Part shown: one piece after another, positions 30,945-40,111 of the stretch
Layout of the letters: each line of letters opens with the position of its first letter
Position numbering within the stretch: the stretch's first letter is position 1
Program-made: the position numbers and the translations under genes
Notes under the pieces: model-generated
Told to the model about the DNA's origin: nothing
Seen by the model: only the letters and a program-made list of their open reading frames with translations
The model's database searches: none
Origin: Desulfurobacterium sp. TC5-1
GTDB lineage: Bacteria; Aquificota; Aquificia; Desulfurobacteriales; Desulfurobacteriaceae
Direction: 5' to 3'
NCBI RefSeq assembly: GCF_000421485.1
Contig: NZ_ATXC01000001.1
Span: 372,001 to 436,000, forward strand
DNA: 64,000 nt

Positions 30945-32183
30945 ATGGATATGATGATTCCTCTTGGTGGCGGAAATGAGATAGGTGCAAGTGCCTATCT
31001 CTATATGATAGGTGGAAAAAATATACTGATAGACTTTGGAATAAGGTTTAATCCAGAAGAACCGTATCCGGATCCTGAGTTTTTAAAAACGCTTGCGCCT
31101 GAACTTGACGCTATAATAATAACTCATGCTCATATAGATCACTGTGGTGCTTTTCACATAATATCTAGCTTCTATCCAGAAACACCCGTATATACAACAT
31201 TTGAGACAGCAGAACTTTTATCGGTAATGGTGGAAGATGCTATAAAGGTTAGGTACATTGGGATAGAGGAGGAAGCAACATCTGAATATAAACTGTTTGA
31301 CGAAGCGTTTTTAAGGATAGAAAGAAAGGATTTTTTCTCATCGATAGTGATAGACAACATTGAGATCACTCTGTACCCTGCGGGACACATACTTGGTGCA
31401 GCTGCTGTTTTAATGAAATGGGAAGGGAAAACGCTGTTTCATACAGGTGATATTTCGTTGAAAGACCAGATAACAGTAAAAGGTGCTGTTTTACCGGAAG
31501 AAAAGATTGACTATCTGATTATGGAAAGCACCTATTACTATACAAAAACCGAAAAAACTTCTGGCGAAACATTAGAGGAAAGTATAAGCCGTATTCTTAG
31601 TAGAAAGGGAAAAATTCTTATTCCTGTATTTGCTTTAGGAAGAGCACAAGAGATAATTTCTATTATTAAGGAAGGCATAAAAAGCGGTGAAATTCCTCCT
31701 GTTAATGTTTACGTTGATGGTCTTGCCAGGGAGATATGTAACATTTACGAACATAATATCGACAGGGAATTTTTCAATTTTTACATACAACCGGCACCAA
31801 GATACGAGGGACTGTCATTTGAGGAGGCATGTGAAGAAAATATAAGAGAGGCTGACATAATTGTTTCAACTTCAGGAATGTTGATGGAAAATACACCTTC
31901 TCACGCCTATGCAAAAATCATAGGAAAAAGAGGGAAAAACGGCATAATATTCAGCGGTTATTTATCTGAGGAAAGTTTTGGATTTAAACTTATGAAAAAC
32001 CGCCATCAATTTAAGCAATTCAAATGTGAAATTTTAAAGCATCATCTGTCAGCACATTCAAAAAGAGAAGATCTTGAAAAAATCAGAAGAATTCTCAGAC
32101 CTGAAAAAACAATTTTAATACACGGTTATCCTGGAAAACACCACAAAGAGCATGCGGCCAATAGGGAGGTTATTTACCTTTGA
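30945..32183 (+). CDS. Beta-CASP-type metallo-beta-lactamase fold RNase-like protein
   Basis: A member of the RNA-processing branch of the MBL superfamily (RNase J/CPSF-like). Metal ligands: HAHIDH at 61-66, His148 in AGHILGA and Asp169 in HTGDISL. The beta-CASP cap follows, with the motif A acid Glu194 in MESTYY, VPVFALGRAQE-like (IPVFALGRAQEI), a TSGMLMENTPSHAYA block, the HHLSAHSKREDL motif and a final His in ILIHGYPGKHHKEH. The 412 residues are shorter than RNase J, with no C-terminal dimer domain. It overlaps the actin-like gene by 4 bases. The ATG lacks a close ribosome site. RNA or DNA substrate cannot be decided from sequence. Confidence 0.83.
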   Translation: MDMMIPLGGGNEIGASAYLYMIGGKNILIDFGIRFNPEEPYPDPEFLKTLAPELDAIIITHAHIDHCGAFHIISSFYPETPVYTTFETAELLSVMVEDAIKVRYIGIEEEATSEYKLFDEAFLRIERKDFFSSIVIDNIEITLYPAGHILGAAAVLMKWEGKTLFHTGDISLKDQITVKGAVLPEEKIDYLIMESTYYYTKTEKTSGETLEESISRILSRKGKILIPVFALGRAQEIISIIKEGIKSGEIPPVNVYVDGLAREICNIYEHNIDREFFNFYIQPAPRYEGLSFEEACEENIREADIIVSTSGMLMENTPSHAYAKIIGKRGKNGIIFSGYLSEESFGFKLMKNRHQFKQFKCEILKHHLSAHSKREDLEKIRRILRPEKTILIHGYPGKHHKEHAANREVIYL

Positions 32184-33640
32184 GACTTTATCTGGGGTAT
32201 CCTGAATCTTACGCAGATGAAAGAACTTTTAAACTTAAAGATCTTTTTCTTAAAGAGGTAAACGTTTCGTATGACTCTATTCCTGTAGAAGTGAAGAAAA
32301 AGCTACTTGGCCTTCTTGATGCATTGAAAGAAAAAGATTACGTATTTATAAACGATATTTATTATGATGCCTCTGATATTTTGGAATTTGCACTTTTCGG
32401 TATTAAAAATCAGAAAATAGAAAGAGTAATACTTCCTGGATATACTTATGGAAAACCCACATTTATAATAAGAGAAAGCTTAAAAACGATTTTAGGTAAA
32501 AAGAAAAATGACATAAACATTTTTTATGACTTTAATCTGTTTACAGAAGAAACGCTTGTAATAAATATTGGTTATAGAGAGACATCTTTATCGATTGGCG
32601 GCAATTTTTTATCGGTTATCAACATTGGAGAATTCAACTTCATTGACGTGTTCGGCAATTATCTCTTTAACCGATTTTTGAGGGATATGAAAATTTCCAA
32701 TGTATCTCTGAGAAAGGAAGGAAAAAGAGGAAAATATCTTGATAAGTTCAGAGCAATGGGGGCAAGAGTTCTTCTTAAACGGAGTGATGAAATTTGCGTT
32801 AAAGAAGAAAACTACCAAAGAAGAGTCAGTGATGAAGAAGTAAAAATGGCTCTTACTCCTTTGGCGGGACAGGTTAACTTTGGTGAATTTACGCCAGAGA
32901 TTACAGACTTATCATCGGCTATAGTTAATGCTCTTTACGCCTATGAAGAGGAAAAGAGAGAAAAACCTGTTATCAAAAAAATTGCAATAATAGGAAGGAT
33001 TGCCAACCTGTACAGGGAAACAGTAGAGAGGATTTTCGGTTTACCGCCAGAAATTGTAAATCCTCAAGAGCTACTTAAAAAAGAAGTTATTAATTGTAAG
33101 AATAGAATTTCTTTTCACAGGATGAAAACTAAATATAACGGAAAGAGTTATTCAGAGATAGAAGATTTACCTGTAAAACGCAGGAGCTTCAAAGAATTGC
33201 TATTCGAACTGAGGAAAGATTTCAGGAAGAGAGATGTTACTGGTGTGAAAATTATAGAGACGCTTACGGAAATGAACCTGAACAGTTATGAAATGAGGAC
33301 ATTTATAAATGAACTTTTGACGATGGTGAGGATTGCTTCATTTAAAGATGCTAAAATGATACCTTACATAGACTATATAATTGCCGCATTTTCGAAAATA
33401 GAAATTCCTGAAGATCTCTTTTGCGAAGTGGAAAATTACATAAAAAAAGTTGCGTTTAGATGGAATTTACCGCTTAAAACGAGGATGAATATTATCTACT
33501 TTTGTTATAGACACAGAGAGAAACTTCAGGGGAAAGAATGGTTTAAAATTCTTCTTCCTTTGACAATAACATGGATACGGGATAAAAAATTGACAGAGGG
33601 AGAAAGGCAGTTTATCAGGACTGCTACGGAAATCAGATAA
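32180..33640 (+). CDS. Unrecognised protein with actin/Hsp70-like ATPase motifs
   Basis: No family is recognised with certainty. Two blocks resemble the actin-Hsp70-FtsA fold: TLVINIGYRETSLSI at about 125-139, like the phosphate 2 loop, and KIAIIGRIANLY with ERIFGLPPEIVNPQE at about 267-297, like the adenosine-site helix and the VNPDEA end of Hsp70. The first phosphate loop (DxGT) expected near the N-terminus is not seen, and the glycines of the adenosine loop are partly replaced, so ATP hydrolysis may be lost. The last 150 residues are helical and basic to neutral (helical repeats or a partner-binding tail). The TTG start overlaps the stop of the beta-CASP gene, so the two are made together. 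Confidence 0.6.
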   Translation: MRLYLGYPESYADERTFKLKDLFLKEVNVSYDSIPVEVKKKLLGLLDALKEKDYVFINDIYYDASDILEFALFGIKNQKIERVILPGYTYGKPTFIIRESLKTILGKKKNDINIFYDFNLFTEETLVINIGYRETSLSIGGNFLSVINIGEFNFIDVFGNYLFNRFLRDMKISNVSLRKEGKRGKYLDKFRAMGARVLLKRSDEICVKEENYQRRVSDEEVKMALTPLAGQVNFGEFTPEITDLSSAIVNALYAYEEEKREKPVIKKIAIIGRIANLYRETVERIFGLPPEIVNPQELLKKEVINCKNRISFHRMKTKYNGKSYSEIEDLPVKRRSFKELLFELRKDFRKRDVTGVKIIETLTEMNLNSYEMRTFINELLTMVRIASFKDAKMIPYIDYIIAAFSKIEIPEDLFCEVENYIKKVAFRWNLPLKTRMNIIYFCYRHREKLQGKEWFKILLPLTITWIRDKKLTEGERQFIRTATEIR

Positions 33641-33647
33641 TTACCTG

Positions 33648-35024
33648 TCAGTAAGCACCTTCCTTCTTCAAAACTGCCTTAACCGTTTTTATAAGAATGA
33701 TTATATCAAGCCAGAGGGACCAGTTAAGTACATACCAGGTATCCAATCTTACACGTTTATCGTAATCGGTATCACTCCTTCCGCTTACCTGCCATAGACC
33801 GGTTATTCCTGGTTTTACAAGGTAGTAATATTGGGCAAAATCTTTGTAGTACTTTTCTATCTCTTCCTTAACTACAGGCCTTGGGCCAACGAGACTCATA
33901 TCCCCTTTAAGAACGTTGAAAATCTGAGGAAGTTCATCAAGAGATGTTTTTCTTAAAAATTTTCCAACTTTTGTGATTCTGGGATCGTTTTTTAATTTGA
34001 AGTAGGTTTCCCATTCTTTCCTTATCTCTTCATTTTCGGCAAGTAATTTTTCCAATCTCTGCTGGGCATCTTTATACATAGTTCTAAATTTTATTACACC
34101 TATTATTTTTCCATCTTTACCTACTCTATTATGGACGAAAAATACCGGGCCTTCAGAATCAAATTTTATCAATATGGCAATAATGGTAATAATAGGAAGG
34201 AGAATGGGTAGCAGTAGGATGGAAACAGTTAAATCAAATAATCTTTTTAAAAATCTATTGGTAAAGTATTTTAAATTGTTTTTTACGGACAGTAGAAACA
34301 TTTCAGAAAAAAATAGAGGATAAAGTTCGGAGTTTAAAAAAGCCAGTCCCTTAATATCAGGAACGAAAAGAACATTTCTGGCAGATTTATGAATTTTAGC
34401 AAGAAACTTTTCAGTATCACCTTCAAAGCTGTCCGGAATGGCAACGATAAGTGTATCAGCCTCAAGATCTAATAATTCCTTTTCGTACGAGAAATTAGAC
34501 GGGGAAATTTCTATTCCTTTATTTACGTGATATCCCATAAAGTGATCTTTGTCAAAGATTTCTTTAATTTTATCTATGAATTCTCTGTTACCAACAGCAG
34601 TTGCTTCTTGCTTCCACAGGGAAAGTCTGTATAGTAATGCTTTGAGAAATTTTCTACTAACAGCAAATATTGGAATAGAAATCATCCACAGGATAACTAC
34701 TGTGGTTCTTGAAACGTGCTCACTTAACCTTCCAAGAGACACAACAGAAAGTATTATTATTGTTGCAAAGCTTACAGCTTTTATTATTCTTTTAACCTCT
34801 TCCCAGAATGGAAATCTTGAAGTGTAAAGTCCCTGAATCCAGAAAGAAAATATGTAAGCTATCGGAAACCACCATAGTGAAAGCAGTTTGCCAAAAGTCA
34901 TATAGTAATGAGGCAGGAATTTATCGCTAAGCCAGAGTCTTAAAATGTACGCTGCTAATAACGAAGCGTAAAAAACAATCAAGTCAGAAAATAGCAGAAT
35001 CACGGCCGATACATACTTACGCAT
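33648..35024 (-). CDS. Undecaprenyl-phosphate sugar-phosphate transferase (WbaP/polyprenyl glycosylphosphotransferase)
   Basis: The priming enzyme for O-antigen or exopolysaccharide: it moves a sugar phosphate from a nucleotide sugar onto undecaprenyl phosphate. Four or five hydrophobic helices fill residues 5-140; a Rossmann-like CoA-binding region follows; a further membrane helix (DLTVSILLLPILLPIITIIAI) enters the catalytic domain with FVHNRVGKDGKIIGVIKFRTM, TKVGKFLRKTSLDELPQ and MSLVGPRPVV. The C-terminus LWQVSGRSDTDYDKRVRLD is classical. It has 458 residues. GGAGAAAG precedes the ATG. It is the last gene of the minus-strand O-antigen operon; its 3' end is 7 bases from the convergent actin-like gene. 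Confidence 0.9.
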   Translation of the reverse strand: MRKYVSAVILLFSDLIVFYASLLAAYILRLWLSDKFLPHYYMTFGKLLSLWWFPIAYIFSFWIQGLYTSRFPFWEEVKRIIKAVSFATIIILSVVSLGRLSEHVSRTTVVILWMISIPIFAVSRKFLKALLYRLSLWKQEATAVGNREFIDKIKEIFDKDHFMGYHVNKGIEISPSNFSYEKELLDLEADTLIVAIPDSFEGDTEKFLAKIHKSARNVLFVPDIKGLAFLNSELYPLFFSEMFLLSVKNNLKYFTNRFLKRLFDLTVSILLLPILLPIITIIAILIKFDSEGPVFFVHNRVGKDGKIIGVIKFRTMYKDAQQRLEKLLAENEEIRKEWETYFKLKNDPRITKVGKFLRKTSLDELPQIFNVLKGDMSLVGPRPVVKEEIEKYYKDFAQYYYLVKPGITGLWQVSGRSDTDYDKRVRLDTWYVLNWSLWLDIIILIKTVKAVLKKEGAY

Positions 35025-35043
35025 ATCTTTCTCCGGGAAGAGG

Positions 35044-36036
35044 TTATTCTGAATAGACTTTTTGCCAATAGGCTTTCAAATAATCTAATTTTCGATTCAC
35101 CCAGTCAATATTATCAAGATACCATTTAACTGTCTTCTCTATGCCTTCCTCAAACTTAACCTTTGCCTTCCAGCCAAGTTCTTTTTCTATTTTTTCTGTA
35201 TTTAGAGAGTAACGGAAATCGTGGCCGGGCCTGTCTTTTACAAATGTAATTAACTCTTCAGGTTTGTTTAAAAGAGAAAGGATTGCTTTCACGACTTCTA
35301 TGTTTCGTTTCTCTTCTCCACTTCCGACATTATAGATTTCCCCAGGTTCCCCTTTTTCTATTATGGAAAAGACCGCTTCAGAACAGTCTGAAACGAAGAG
35401 CCACTCTCTTACATTTTGCCCTGTTCCATAGACAGGGATTGGTTCATTGTTTAGAGCTTTCAGGATAACCACGGGAATAAGTTTTTCAGGGTACTGCCAG
35501 TAGCCGTAGTTATTTGATGGACGGACTGTAATGACAGGGAGACCATAGGTTCTGTAGTAGGCTCTTCCAAGCATGTCTGCAGAAGCTTTACTTGCAGAGT
35601 ACGGAGAATTTGGATTTAAGGGTGTCGTTTCAAAAAACTGCCCTTCTTCTCCAAGTTCGCCATAGACCTCATCTGTAGCTATATTGATGAAAAGTTCCGT
35701 ATCATTATTCTTCGCGACATCAAGTAAAGTTTGTGTTCCTCTGACGTTGGCTTCTATAAAGGGTGAAGCATCAAGAATACTTCTATCTACGTGACTTTCA
35801 GCTGCCCAGTGAACAACAACATCGGGTTTTTCTCTTTTAAAAATATCCTCAAGAAACTCACGATTGTTGATATCACATTTATAGAAGGTGATTTCATCTT
35901 TGACCTCTTTCAACCTTTCAAGGTCGCCTGCATAGGTAAGTTTATCAACAACCACAGTTTCAATGCCTCTTTTAATAGCCTGTCTAACGAACTCACTTCC
36001 GATAAAACCAGCTCCGCCTGTTACCAGTATTTTCAT
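35044..36036 (-). CDS. rfbB: dTDP-glucose 4,6-dehydratase
   Basis: Converts dTDP-glucose to dTDP-4-keto-6-deoxyglucose, the second step toward dTDP-rhamnose and related sugars. The NAD Rossmann motif is VTGGAGFIGSEFV at the N-terminus; the active site has TDEVYGELGE, YSASKASADMLGRAYYRTYGLPV (Tyr-x3-Lys) and RPSNNYGYWQYPEKLIP. The 330 residues are normal. CACGGAGGCATT precedes the ATG. It lies 19 bases upstream of the WbaP-like gene and 27 bases after rfbC. Confidence 0.95.
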   Translation of the reverse strand: MKILVTGGAGFIGSEFVRQAIKRGIETVVVDKLTYAGDLERLKEVKDEITFYKCDINNREFLEDIFKREKPDVVVHWAAESHVDRSILDASPFIEANVRGTQTLLDVAKNNDTELFINIATDEVYGELGEEGQFFETTPLNPNSPYSASKASADMLGRAYYRTYGLPVITVRPSNNYGYWQYPEKLIPVVILKALNNEPIPVYGTGQNVREWLFVSDCSEAVFSIIEKGEPGEIYNVGSGEEKRNIEVVKAILSLLNKPEELITFVKDRPGHDFRYSLNTEKIEKELGWKAKVKFEEGIEKTVKWYLDNIDWVNRKLDYLKAYWQKVYSE

Positions 36037-36063
36037 AATGCCTCCGTGAAGTAAAGTTATGTT

Positions 36064-36615
36064 TTAAAGTAGTTCTGCTTCTTGCAGAAATGGAGCGTTC
36101 CTATCTTTTTCGGATAGTAAAGGTTCTTTATCAATGGGCCATTCAATACCTATTTGTGGGTCGTTCCATCTAATGCTTCTGTCATGCTCCGGTGAGTATT
36201 CCGAACCGGATACTTTGTAAACGATCTCTGCTTCTTCGGAAAGTGTCAGGAAACCGTGAGCGAAACCTTCAGGTATCCAGAGCATAAGCTTGTTTTCCTC
36301 GGAAAGTTCCACGCCGACCCACTTTCCAAAAGTAGGACTTCCTTCTCTTATGTCAACAGCAACATCAAAAATTCTGCCCTTTATGCATCTGACCAGTTTC
36401 CCCTGCATTTTAGGTTTTGCTTGATAATGAAGACCTCGTAGAACGCCTTTTCTGGATTTTGAATGGTTATCCTGAACAAACTCTCCGTTTATTCCTGCTT
36501 TAGTAAAGTCAGATTTTTTGTAGGTTTCCAAGAAAAATCCTCTTTCATCACCAAAAACACGGGGTTTAACAATAATAACTTCAGGGATTTCTGTCTTTAA
36601 AAATTCAAACGGCAT
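36064..36615 (-). CDS. rfbC: dTDP-4-dehydrorhamnose 3,5-epimerase
   Basis: A cupin-fold epimerase acting on carbons 3 and 5 of dTDP-4-keto-6-deoxyglucose. Motifs: PRVFGDERGFFLETYKKSDF, FVQDNHSKSRKGVLRGLHYQ, VDIREGSPTFGKWVGVELS and LMLWIPEGFAHGFLTLSE, including the catalytic His of RGLHYQ and the Asp/Tyr region of YKVSGSEYSPEHDRSIRWND. It has 183 residues from ATG 36615, which follows AAAGGAGG. The frame is open upstream into the ligase gene, but that longer version has no start signal. It overlaps the ligase gene by 11 bases. Confidence 0.95.
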   Translation of the reverse strand: MPFEFLKTEIPEVIIVKPRVFGDERGFFLETYKKSDFTKAGINGEFVQDNHSKSRKGVLRGLHYQAKPKMQGKLVRCIKGRIFDVAVDIREGSPTFGKWVGVELSEENKLMLWIPEGFAHGFLTLSEEAEIVYKVSGSEYSPEHDRSIRWNDPQIGIEWPIDKEPLLSEKDRNAPFLQEAELL

Positions 36616-37837
36616 GATTCCTCCTTTCAAATTTGTTTTCACTGTTAAGTAGAACAAAAATAAATACGTAAAGCAAGACAACTGTTGATGAGTAGAGATA
36701 AGGATTGAACCAGCCTGAAAATAAGAATAGAGCAAGATAGAGGATAGAGAACAGCTCTCTTCTTTTAAGGAATTTAGTGAAAACATATATGATGAGTGTA
36801 AAGAATATTGCCATTCCTAAAACTCCAAATTTTGGGAAAAAGGAAAGGATTTGCTCTTCATAGGAAAAAGGATTTGTTAAAGATCGAATACAGCGATAAC
36901 TAAATGCACCTATGCCTGAACCTAAGAGAGGTGATTTTTTAAATAAGTCGAGAATAACTGCTGTCTGTTGTAGCCTAACCATGTCCGATGCTTTTGTGGC
37001 TTTCGACAGGAATCTAAGTTTTAAAAATGATAAAAGTGCTTTACTGAAAATTGTGGAAATAAACAACATAATGGCGGCAAATGCACCGATGTATTTCTTA
37101 TTTAAGTTTGAGTAATACAGCATTAGTGCTAAACCTGTTAGAAAGACCACTATCAGGTATCTTGAAAAACCGCTAAAAACGATAAATGCACAAAGAAAAA
37201 GCAGAAGGAATTCTTTTTTGTTAAGAACAGCCATTTTCTTTTTAAAAAACCAGGAAATGATAAAAGGGTAGAATGCTGCGATTATGTCAGTTGGTAAGTA
37301 AACTCTATACAGGTTAAATGGTAATTTCATGGTGATAACATTTGTCGAAAAATAAGTTTTAAAAAAATTTAATAGCGGTTGAGCATCATGGTATTTTAAT
37401 ACTTTATAATAGGCAATAAACTTTATGCAAAACAAAACAAGGATTGATAATCGAAACATTTTAACAAGAGTGTTTAGCGAGAATGCCAGGGAAATGAACC
37501 AATAAATAATTATTGAGAGATAAAAAGTAACAAACATTAATTTAAATTCTTTAATAGATGTGTAACCGAAGTTAATATAGCCAATAAATAAATAGAAAAT
37601 TAGAAATTCTGCAAAAAGCAGAATGGATAAAATAGTGTTTTGGCTGATTTTTATGTTGAACTTGACTGCATAAATGATGAAAATTATTAACAACAAAGCT
37701 GCGAATATTGTTTTGACGGGGAAGCCCAATAGTTCACCTGAAGGAAGAGCTGTAATAAAGGTGCCTAAAAAGAGAAAAAATCCTTCACTCACTCTGTAAA
37801 GAAACTTTCCCACTGTTGATTTCCCGTAACAAATCAA
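36605..37837 (-). CDS. O-antigen ligase/polymerase-like membrane protein (WaaL/Wzy family)
   Basis: A hydrophobic protein of 410 residues with 10-12 predicted membrane helices and a larger loop between late helices, the layout of O-antigen ligases and Wzy polymerases. The motif [14 protein letters not shown] at about residue 312, near the end of the big loop, matches the Wzy_C region. Many Phe, Lys and Ile codons are AT-rich, giving lower G+C than the neighbours, as is common for these fast-changing genes. The stop/start TTGA overlap with rfbA supports TTG 37837; GTG 37813 with GGGAAA upstream is an alternative. Ligase and polymerase cannot be told apart by sequence alone. Confidence 0.78.
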   Translation of the reverse strand: MICYGKSTVGKFLYRVSEGFFLFLGTFITALPSGELLGFPVKTIFAALLLIIFIIYAVKFNIKISQNTILSILLFAEFLIFYLFIGYINFGYTSIKEFKLMFVTFYLSIIIYWFISLAFSLNTLVKMFRLSILVLFCIKFIAYYKVLKYHDAQPLLNFFKTYFSTNVITMKLPFNLYRVYLPTDIIAAFYPFIISWFFKKKMAVLNKKEFLLLFLCAFIVFSGFSRYLIVVFLTGLALMLYYSNLNKKYIGAFAAIMLFISTIFSKALLSFLKLRFLSKATKASDMVRLQQTAVILDLFKKSPLLGSGIGAFSYRCIRSLTNPFSYEEQILSFFPKFGVLGMAIFFTLIIYVFTKFLKRRELFSILYLALFLFSGWFNPYLYSSTVVLLYVFIFVLLNSENKFERRNHAV

Positions 37838-38712
37838 GGTTTTTTCGCAAGTTCCATTAGATATTTTCCATATTCAGTTTTTCTTAGCGGTTCTGCCAGT
37901 TTAATAAGTTCTTCCTTCGTTATCCATCCATTGTTGAAGGCTATCTCTTCTATACATCCAACCATCAGACCGGTTTTCTTCTCTATGGTGGCTACAAATT
38001 CACCTGCTTCGAGAAAACTGTCATGGGTACCTGCATCGAACCAGGCAAAACCACGGCCAAGAAGTTTTACTTTTAATTTTCCGTCTTTAAGGTATTTCTC
38101 GTTAACAGATGTTATCTCAAGTTCCCCTCTTTCTGAAGGTCTAACGTTCTTTGCTATTTCAACGGCCCTGTTATCGTAAAAATACATACCAACTACGGCA
38201 TAGTTGGATTTAGGGTTCTTTGGTTTTTCCTCTATAGATTTGACGTTACCTTCCTCATCAAACTCAACTATTCCGAATCTTTCAGGATCTTTAACGTAGT
38301 AGCCAAAAACATAGGCACCACCACCCGTTTCAATTTCTTTTTTCGCGTCTTTCATAATACGGACAAGGTCATGACCATAAAAAATGTTATCACCTAACAT
38401 ATAGCATATGTTATCGTTGCCAATGAAATCTTCAGCAAGAACGAGTCCTTCAGCTAAACCATTAGGTTTTTCCTGAATTGTGTATTTTATGTTCATACCA
38501 AGGTGAGAACCGTTGCCAAAGAGTTTTTTAAAGGATTCAATGTCACCGGGATTGACGATAAAAAGTACTTCTTTTATACCAAGGAGCATTACAAGGGATA
38601 AGGGATAATAAATCATAGGTTTGTTGTATATTGGGAGAAAATGTTTATTTACTGAAATGGTTACGGGATAAAGCCTTGTTCCACTTCCTCCGGCTAAAAT
38701 AACAGCTTTCAT
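37834..38712 (-). CDS. rfbA: Glucose-1-phosphate thymidylyltransferase
   Basis: Makes dTDP-glucose, the first step of dTDP-sugar synthesis. Motifs: [18 protein letters not shown] at the start, [68 protein letters not shown] and [18 protein letters not shown]. The 292 residues match the family exactly from ATG 38712, which has AGGAGGACTT before it. It opens the O-antigen operon, after an extended -10 promoter. Confidence 0.96.
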   Translation of the reverse strand: MKAVILAGGSGTRLYPVTISVNKHFLPIYNKPMIYYPLSLVMLLGIKEVLFIVNPGDIESFKKLFGNGSHLGMNIKYTIQEKPNGLAEGLVLAEDFIGNDNICYMLGDNIFYGHDLVRIMKDAKKEIETGGGAYVFGYYVKDPERFGIVEFDEEGNVKSIEEKPKNPKSNYAVVGMYFYDNRAVEIAKNVRPSERGELEITSVNEKYLKDGKLKVKLLGRGFAWFDAGTHDSFLEAGEFVATIEKKTGLMVGCIEEIAFNNGWITKEELIKLAEPLRKTEYGKYLMELAKKP

Positions 38713-38740
38713 AAGTCCTCCTGATAGATAGAGTAAGAAT

Positions 38741-38749
38741 ATTATAACA
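38741..38749 (-). promoter_or_regulatory. extended -10 promoter of the rfb operon
   Basis: Read on the minus strand, TGTTATAAT carries both the TGn extension and a perfect TATAAT (38746-38741). Transcription would begin near 38734, about 22 bases before the rfbA ATG. It lies just after the metK terminator. Confidence 0.55.
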
Positions 38750-38754
38750 GGATT

Positions 38755-38785
38755 AAAAAGAAAAAGCCCGGATTTTCCGGGCTTC
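38755..38785 (-). terminator. rho-independent terminator of metK
   Basis: A perfect 7-bp stem, AGCCCGG with CCGGGCT (38765-38771 and 38777-38783), has a 5-base loop. On the minus strand it is followed by TTTTTCTTTTTAA, a classical terminator. It begins 24 bases after the metK stop and separates metK from rfbA. Confidence 0.88.
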
Positions 38786-38808
38786 CATTGAGAACAAAAA
38801 GAAAACAA

Positions 38809-40008
38809 TTAGTAAACTAAAATCTCTCCAGCAACAAGTTTCTTCCATATGTTTGAAATGTCAGCAAGACACTCTTTAGCTATAGGTTCTATTTTGTCCT
38901 TGTAGATGTCGATTTTTCCGTCCTTTGTTCTTATCTTAACATCGAGTGCTAAAGGTTCAGTAATCGGTTTACCAATCTGGCTGACGATGTAACAGTAAGC
39001 TTCTTCTACTTCAGGGATTTCCTTTACAACAGCTTCGCATATCTGGTTAGCTGTGATGTTATAAAGTTTACCAACGTGAGTAATTGGATTTTTACCGGCA
39101 GCTGCCTCGAGACTCATCGGTCTGTAAGGTGTGATGAGGCCGTTAACTCTGTTCCCCCTTCCCACTTCACCGTCATCTCCAGCTTCTGCAGATGTTCCAG
39201 TAACTGTTATGTAAACATTTTCTCTTTCAACATCATCCCCTGTGTTGATGTGGATAATTACTTCTCTGCTTGTATATTTTTTGGCAACTTCTTCTGCTAT
39301 TCTTCTAACGTTTTCTCTCTTTTCCACATAATCGTTGATGTCTTTAATGAACTTATCAACGAAAGCACAAGCTACGGTAATGTCAATTGTGTCCCCTTTG
39401 CGAACACCCATAACTTTAATATCTTCGCCTATTTCTGGATGTTTTTCCTTCATCTCTTTACTGTTTAGAACTTTTTCAACGTTGAATGCGATGTTTTCTA
39501 CTTCATCAAACGGTGCAAAACCTACACCAAAAGAGGTGTCATTTGCAAGGGGAACGCCTGTTTCAAGTTGCCTCATGTAGATGTCCACGAGGTCAACGGA
39601 ACCGGGTCTTACAAGGCAATGGATTCTGACATCTCTATCCGGGTTGAGAGCGTGAATATTCTCTTTAAGCCACTCTTTAGTTCCTTCAATAGCAAATTCT
39701 TCTACAGGTACCTTAATGCCCTTATACTCTTTTATGGCTCTACCAACAAGATATATCTCAATTGGTGCTGTTATTTCACCGCCGCCAAAAGATGGCGTTG
39801 CGCTTCCACCAAGCAGGAGTCCCTTGTCGACGTTGTGATGAAGAACAAAACCAAAATTTTCTTTATAAAACTTACAAAGTTCGGCTGAAAGCTTTTCAGC
39901 AAGAGCATCACAAATGGTATCCGGGTGGCCTATACCCTTCCTTTCAACGATTTCTACGGCAAGTTCATTTGCCGGTTGAAAGTCAAGTGGAGTCACGTTC
40001 AGGTTCAT
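38809..40008 (-). CDS. Archaeal-type S-adenosylmethionine synthetase
   Basis: Makes S-adenosylmethionine from ATP and methionine. The sequence belongs to the archaeal AdoMet synthetase family (PF01941), not to the ordinary bacterial MetK: it starts with an IVERKGIGHPDTICDAL motif and has LHHNVDKGLLLGG, FGGGEITAPIEIYLVG, a central ETGVPLANDTSFGVGFAPFDE and SAEAGDDGEVGRGNRVNGLI. The 399 residues are usual for the archaeal enzyme. AAGGAGGAGAG precedes the ATG. It is a single-gene unit with its own terminator and is divergent from glmS. The symbol metK or mat is used for both families. Aquificota and a few other bacteria are known to carry this type. Confidence 0.93.
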   Translation of the reverse strand: MNLNVTPLDFQPANELAVEIVERKGIGHPDTICDALAEKLSAELCKFYKENFGFVLHHNVDKGLLLGGSATPSFGGGEITAPIEIYLVGRAIKEYKGIKVPVEEFAIEGTKEWLKENIHALNPDRDVRIHCLVRPGSVDLVDIYMRQLETGVPLANDTSFGVGFAPFDEVENIAFNVEKVLNSKEMKEKHPEIGEDIKVMGVRKGDTIDITVACAFVDKFIKDINDYVEKRENVRRIAEEVAKKYTSREVIIHINTGDDVERENVYITVTGTSAEAGDDGEVGRGNRVNGLITPYRPMSLEAAAGKNPITHVGKLYNITANQICEAVVKEIPEVEEAYCYIVSQIGKPITEPLALDVKIRTKDGKIDIYKDKIEPIAKECLADISNIWKKLVAGEILVY

Positions 40009-40111
40009 TTACTCTCCTCCTTAAAAAGGTAATAATCTGACACGGTAATTATGGTATATTTTAACTCTAAAAGAAAGGGGAGGCAGGGTAAATTGTTGTC
40101 TGGAGGATACT

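Noticed and set aside
36616-36786. 57-residue in-frame extension upstream of rfbC
   Set aside because: It lies wholly within the ligase gene, has no ribosome site, and the family start MPFEF at 36615 follows AAAGGAGG.
38713-38808. 32-residue in-frame extension upstream of rfbA
   Set aside because: It would read through the metK terminator and the rfb promoter; AGGAGG sits just before MKAVILAGG at 38712.
40012-40111. Possible SAM riboswitch or glmS ribozyme between metK and glmS
   Set aside because: The gap is about 100 bases, shared by two divergent genes, and no paired core of either RNA could be traced.
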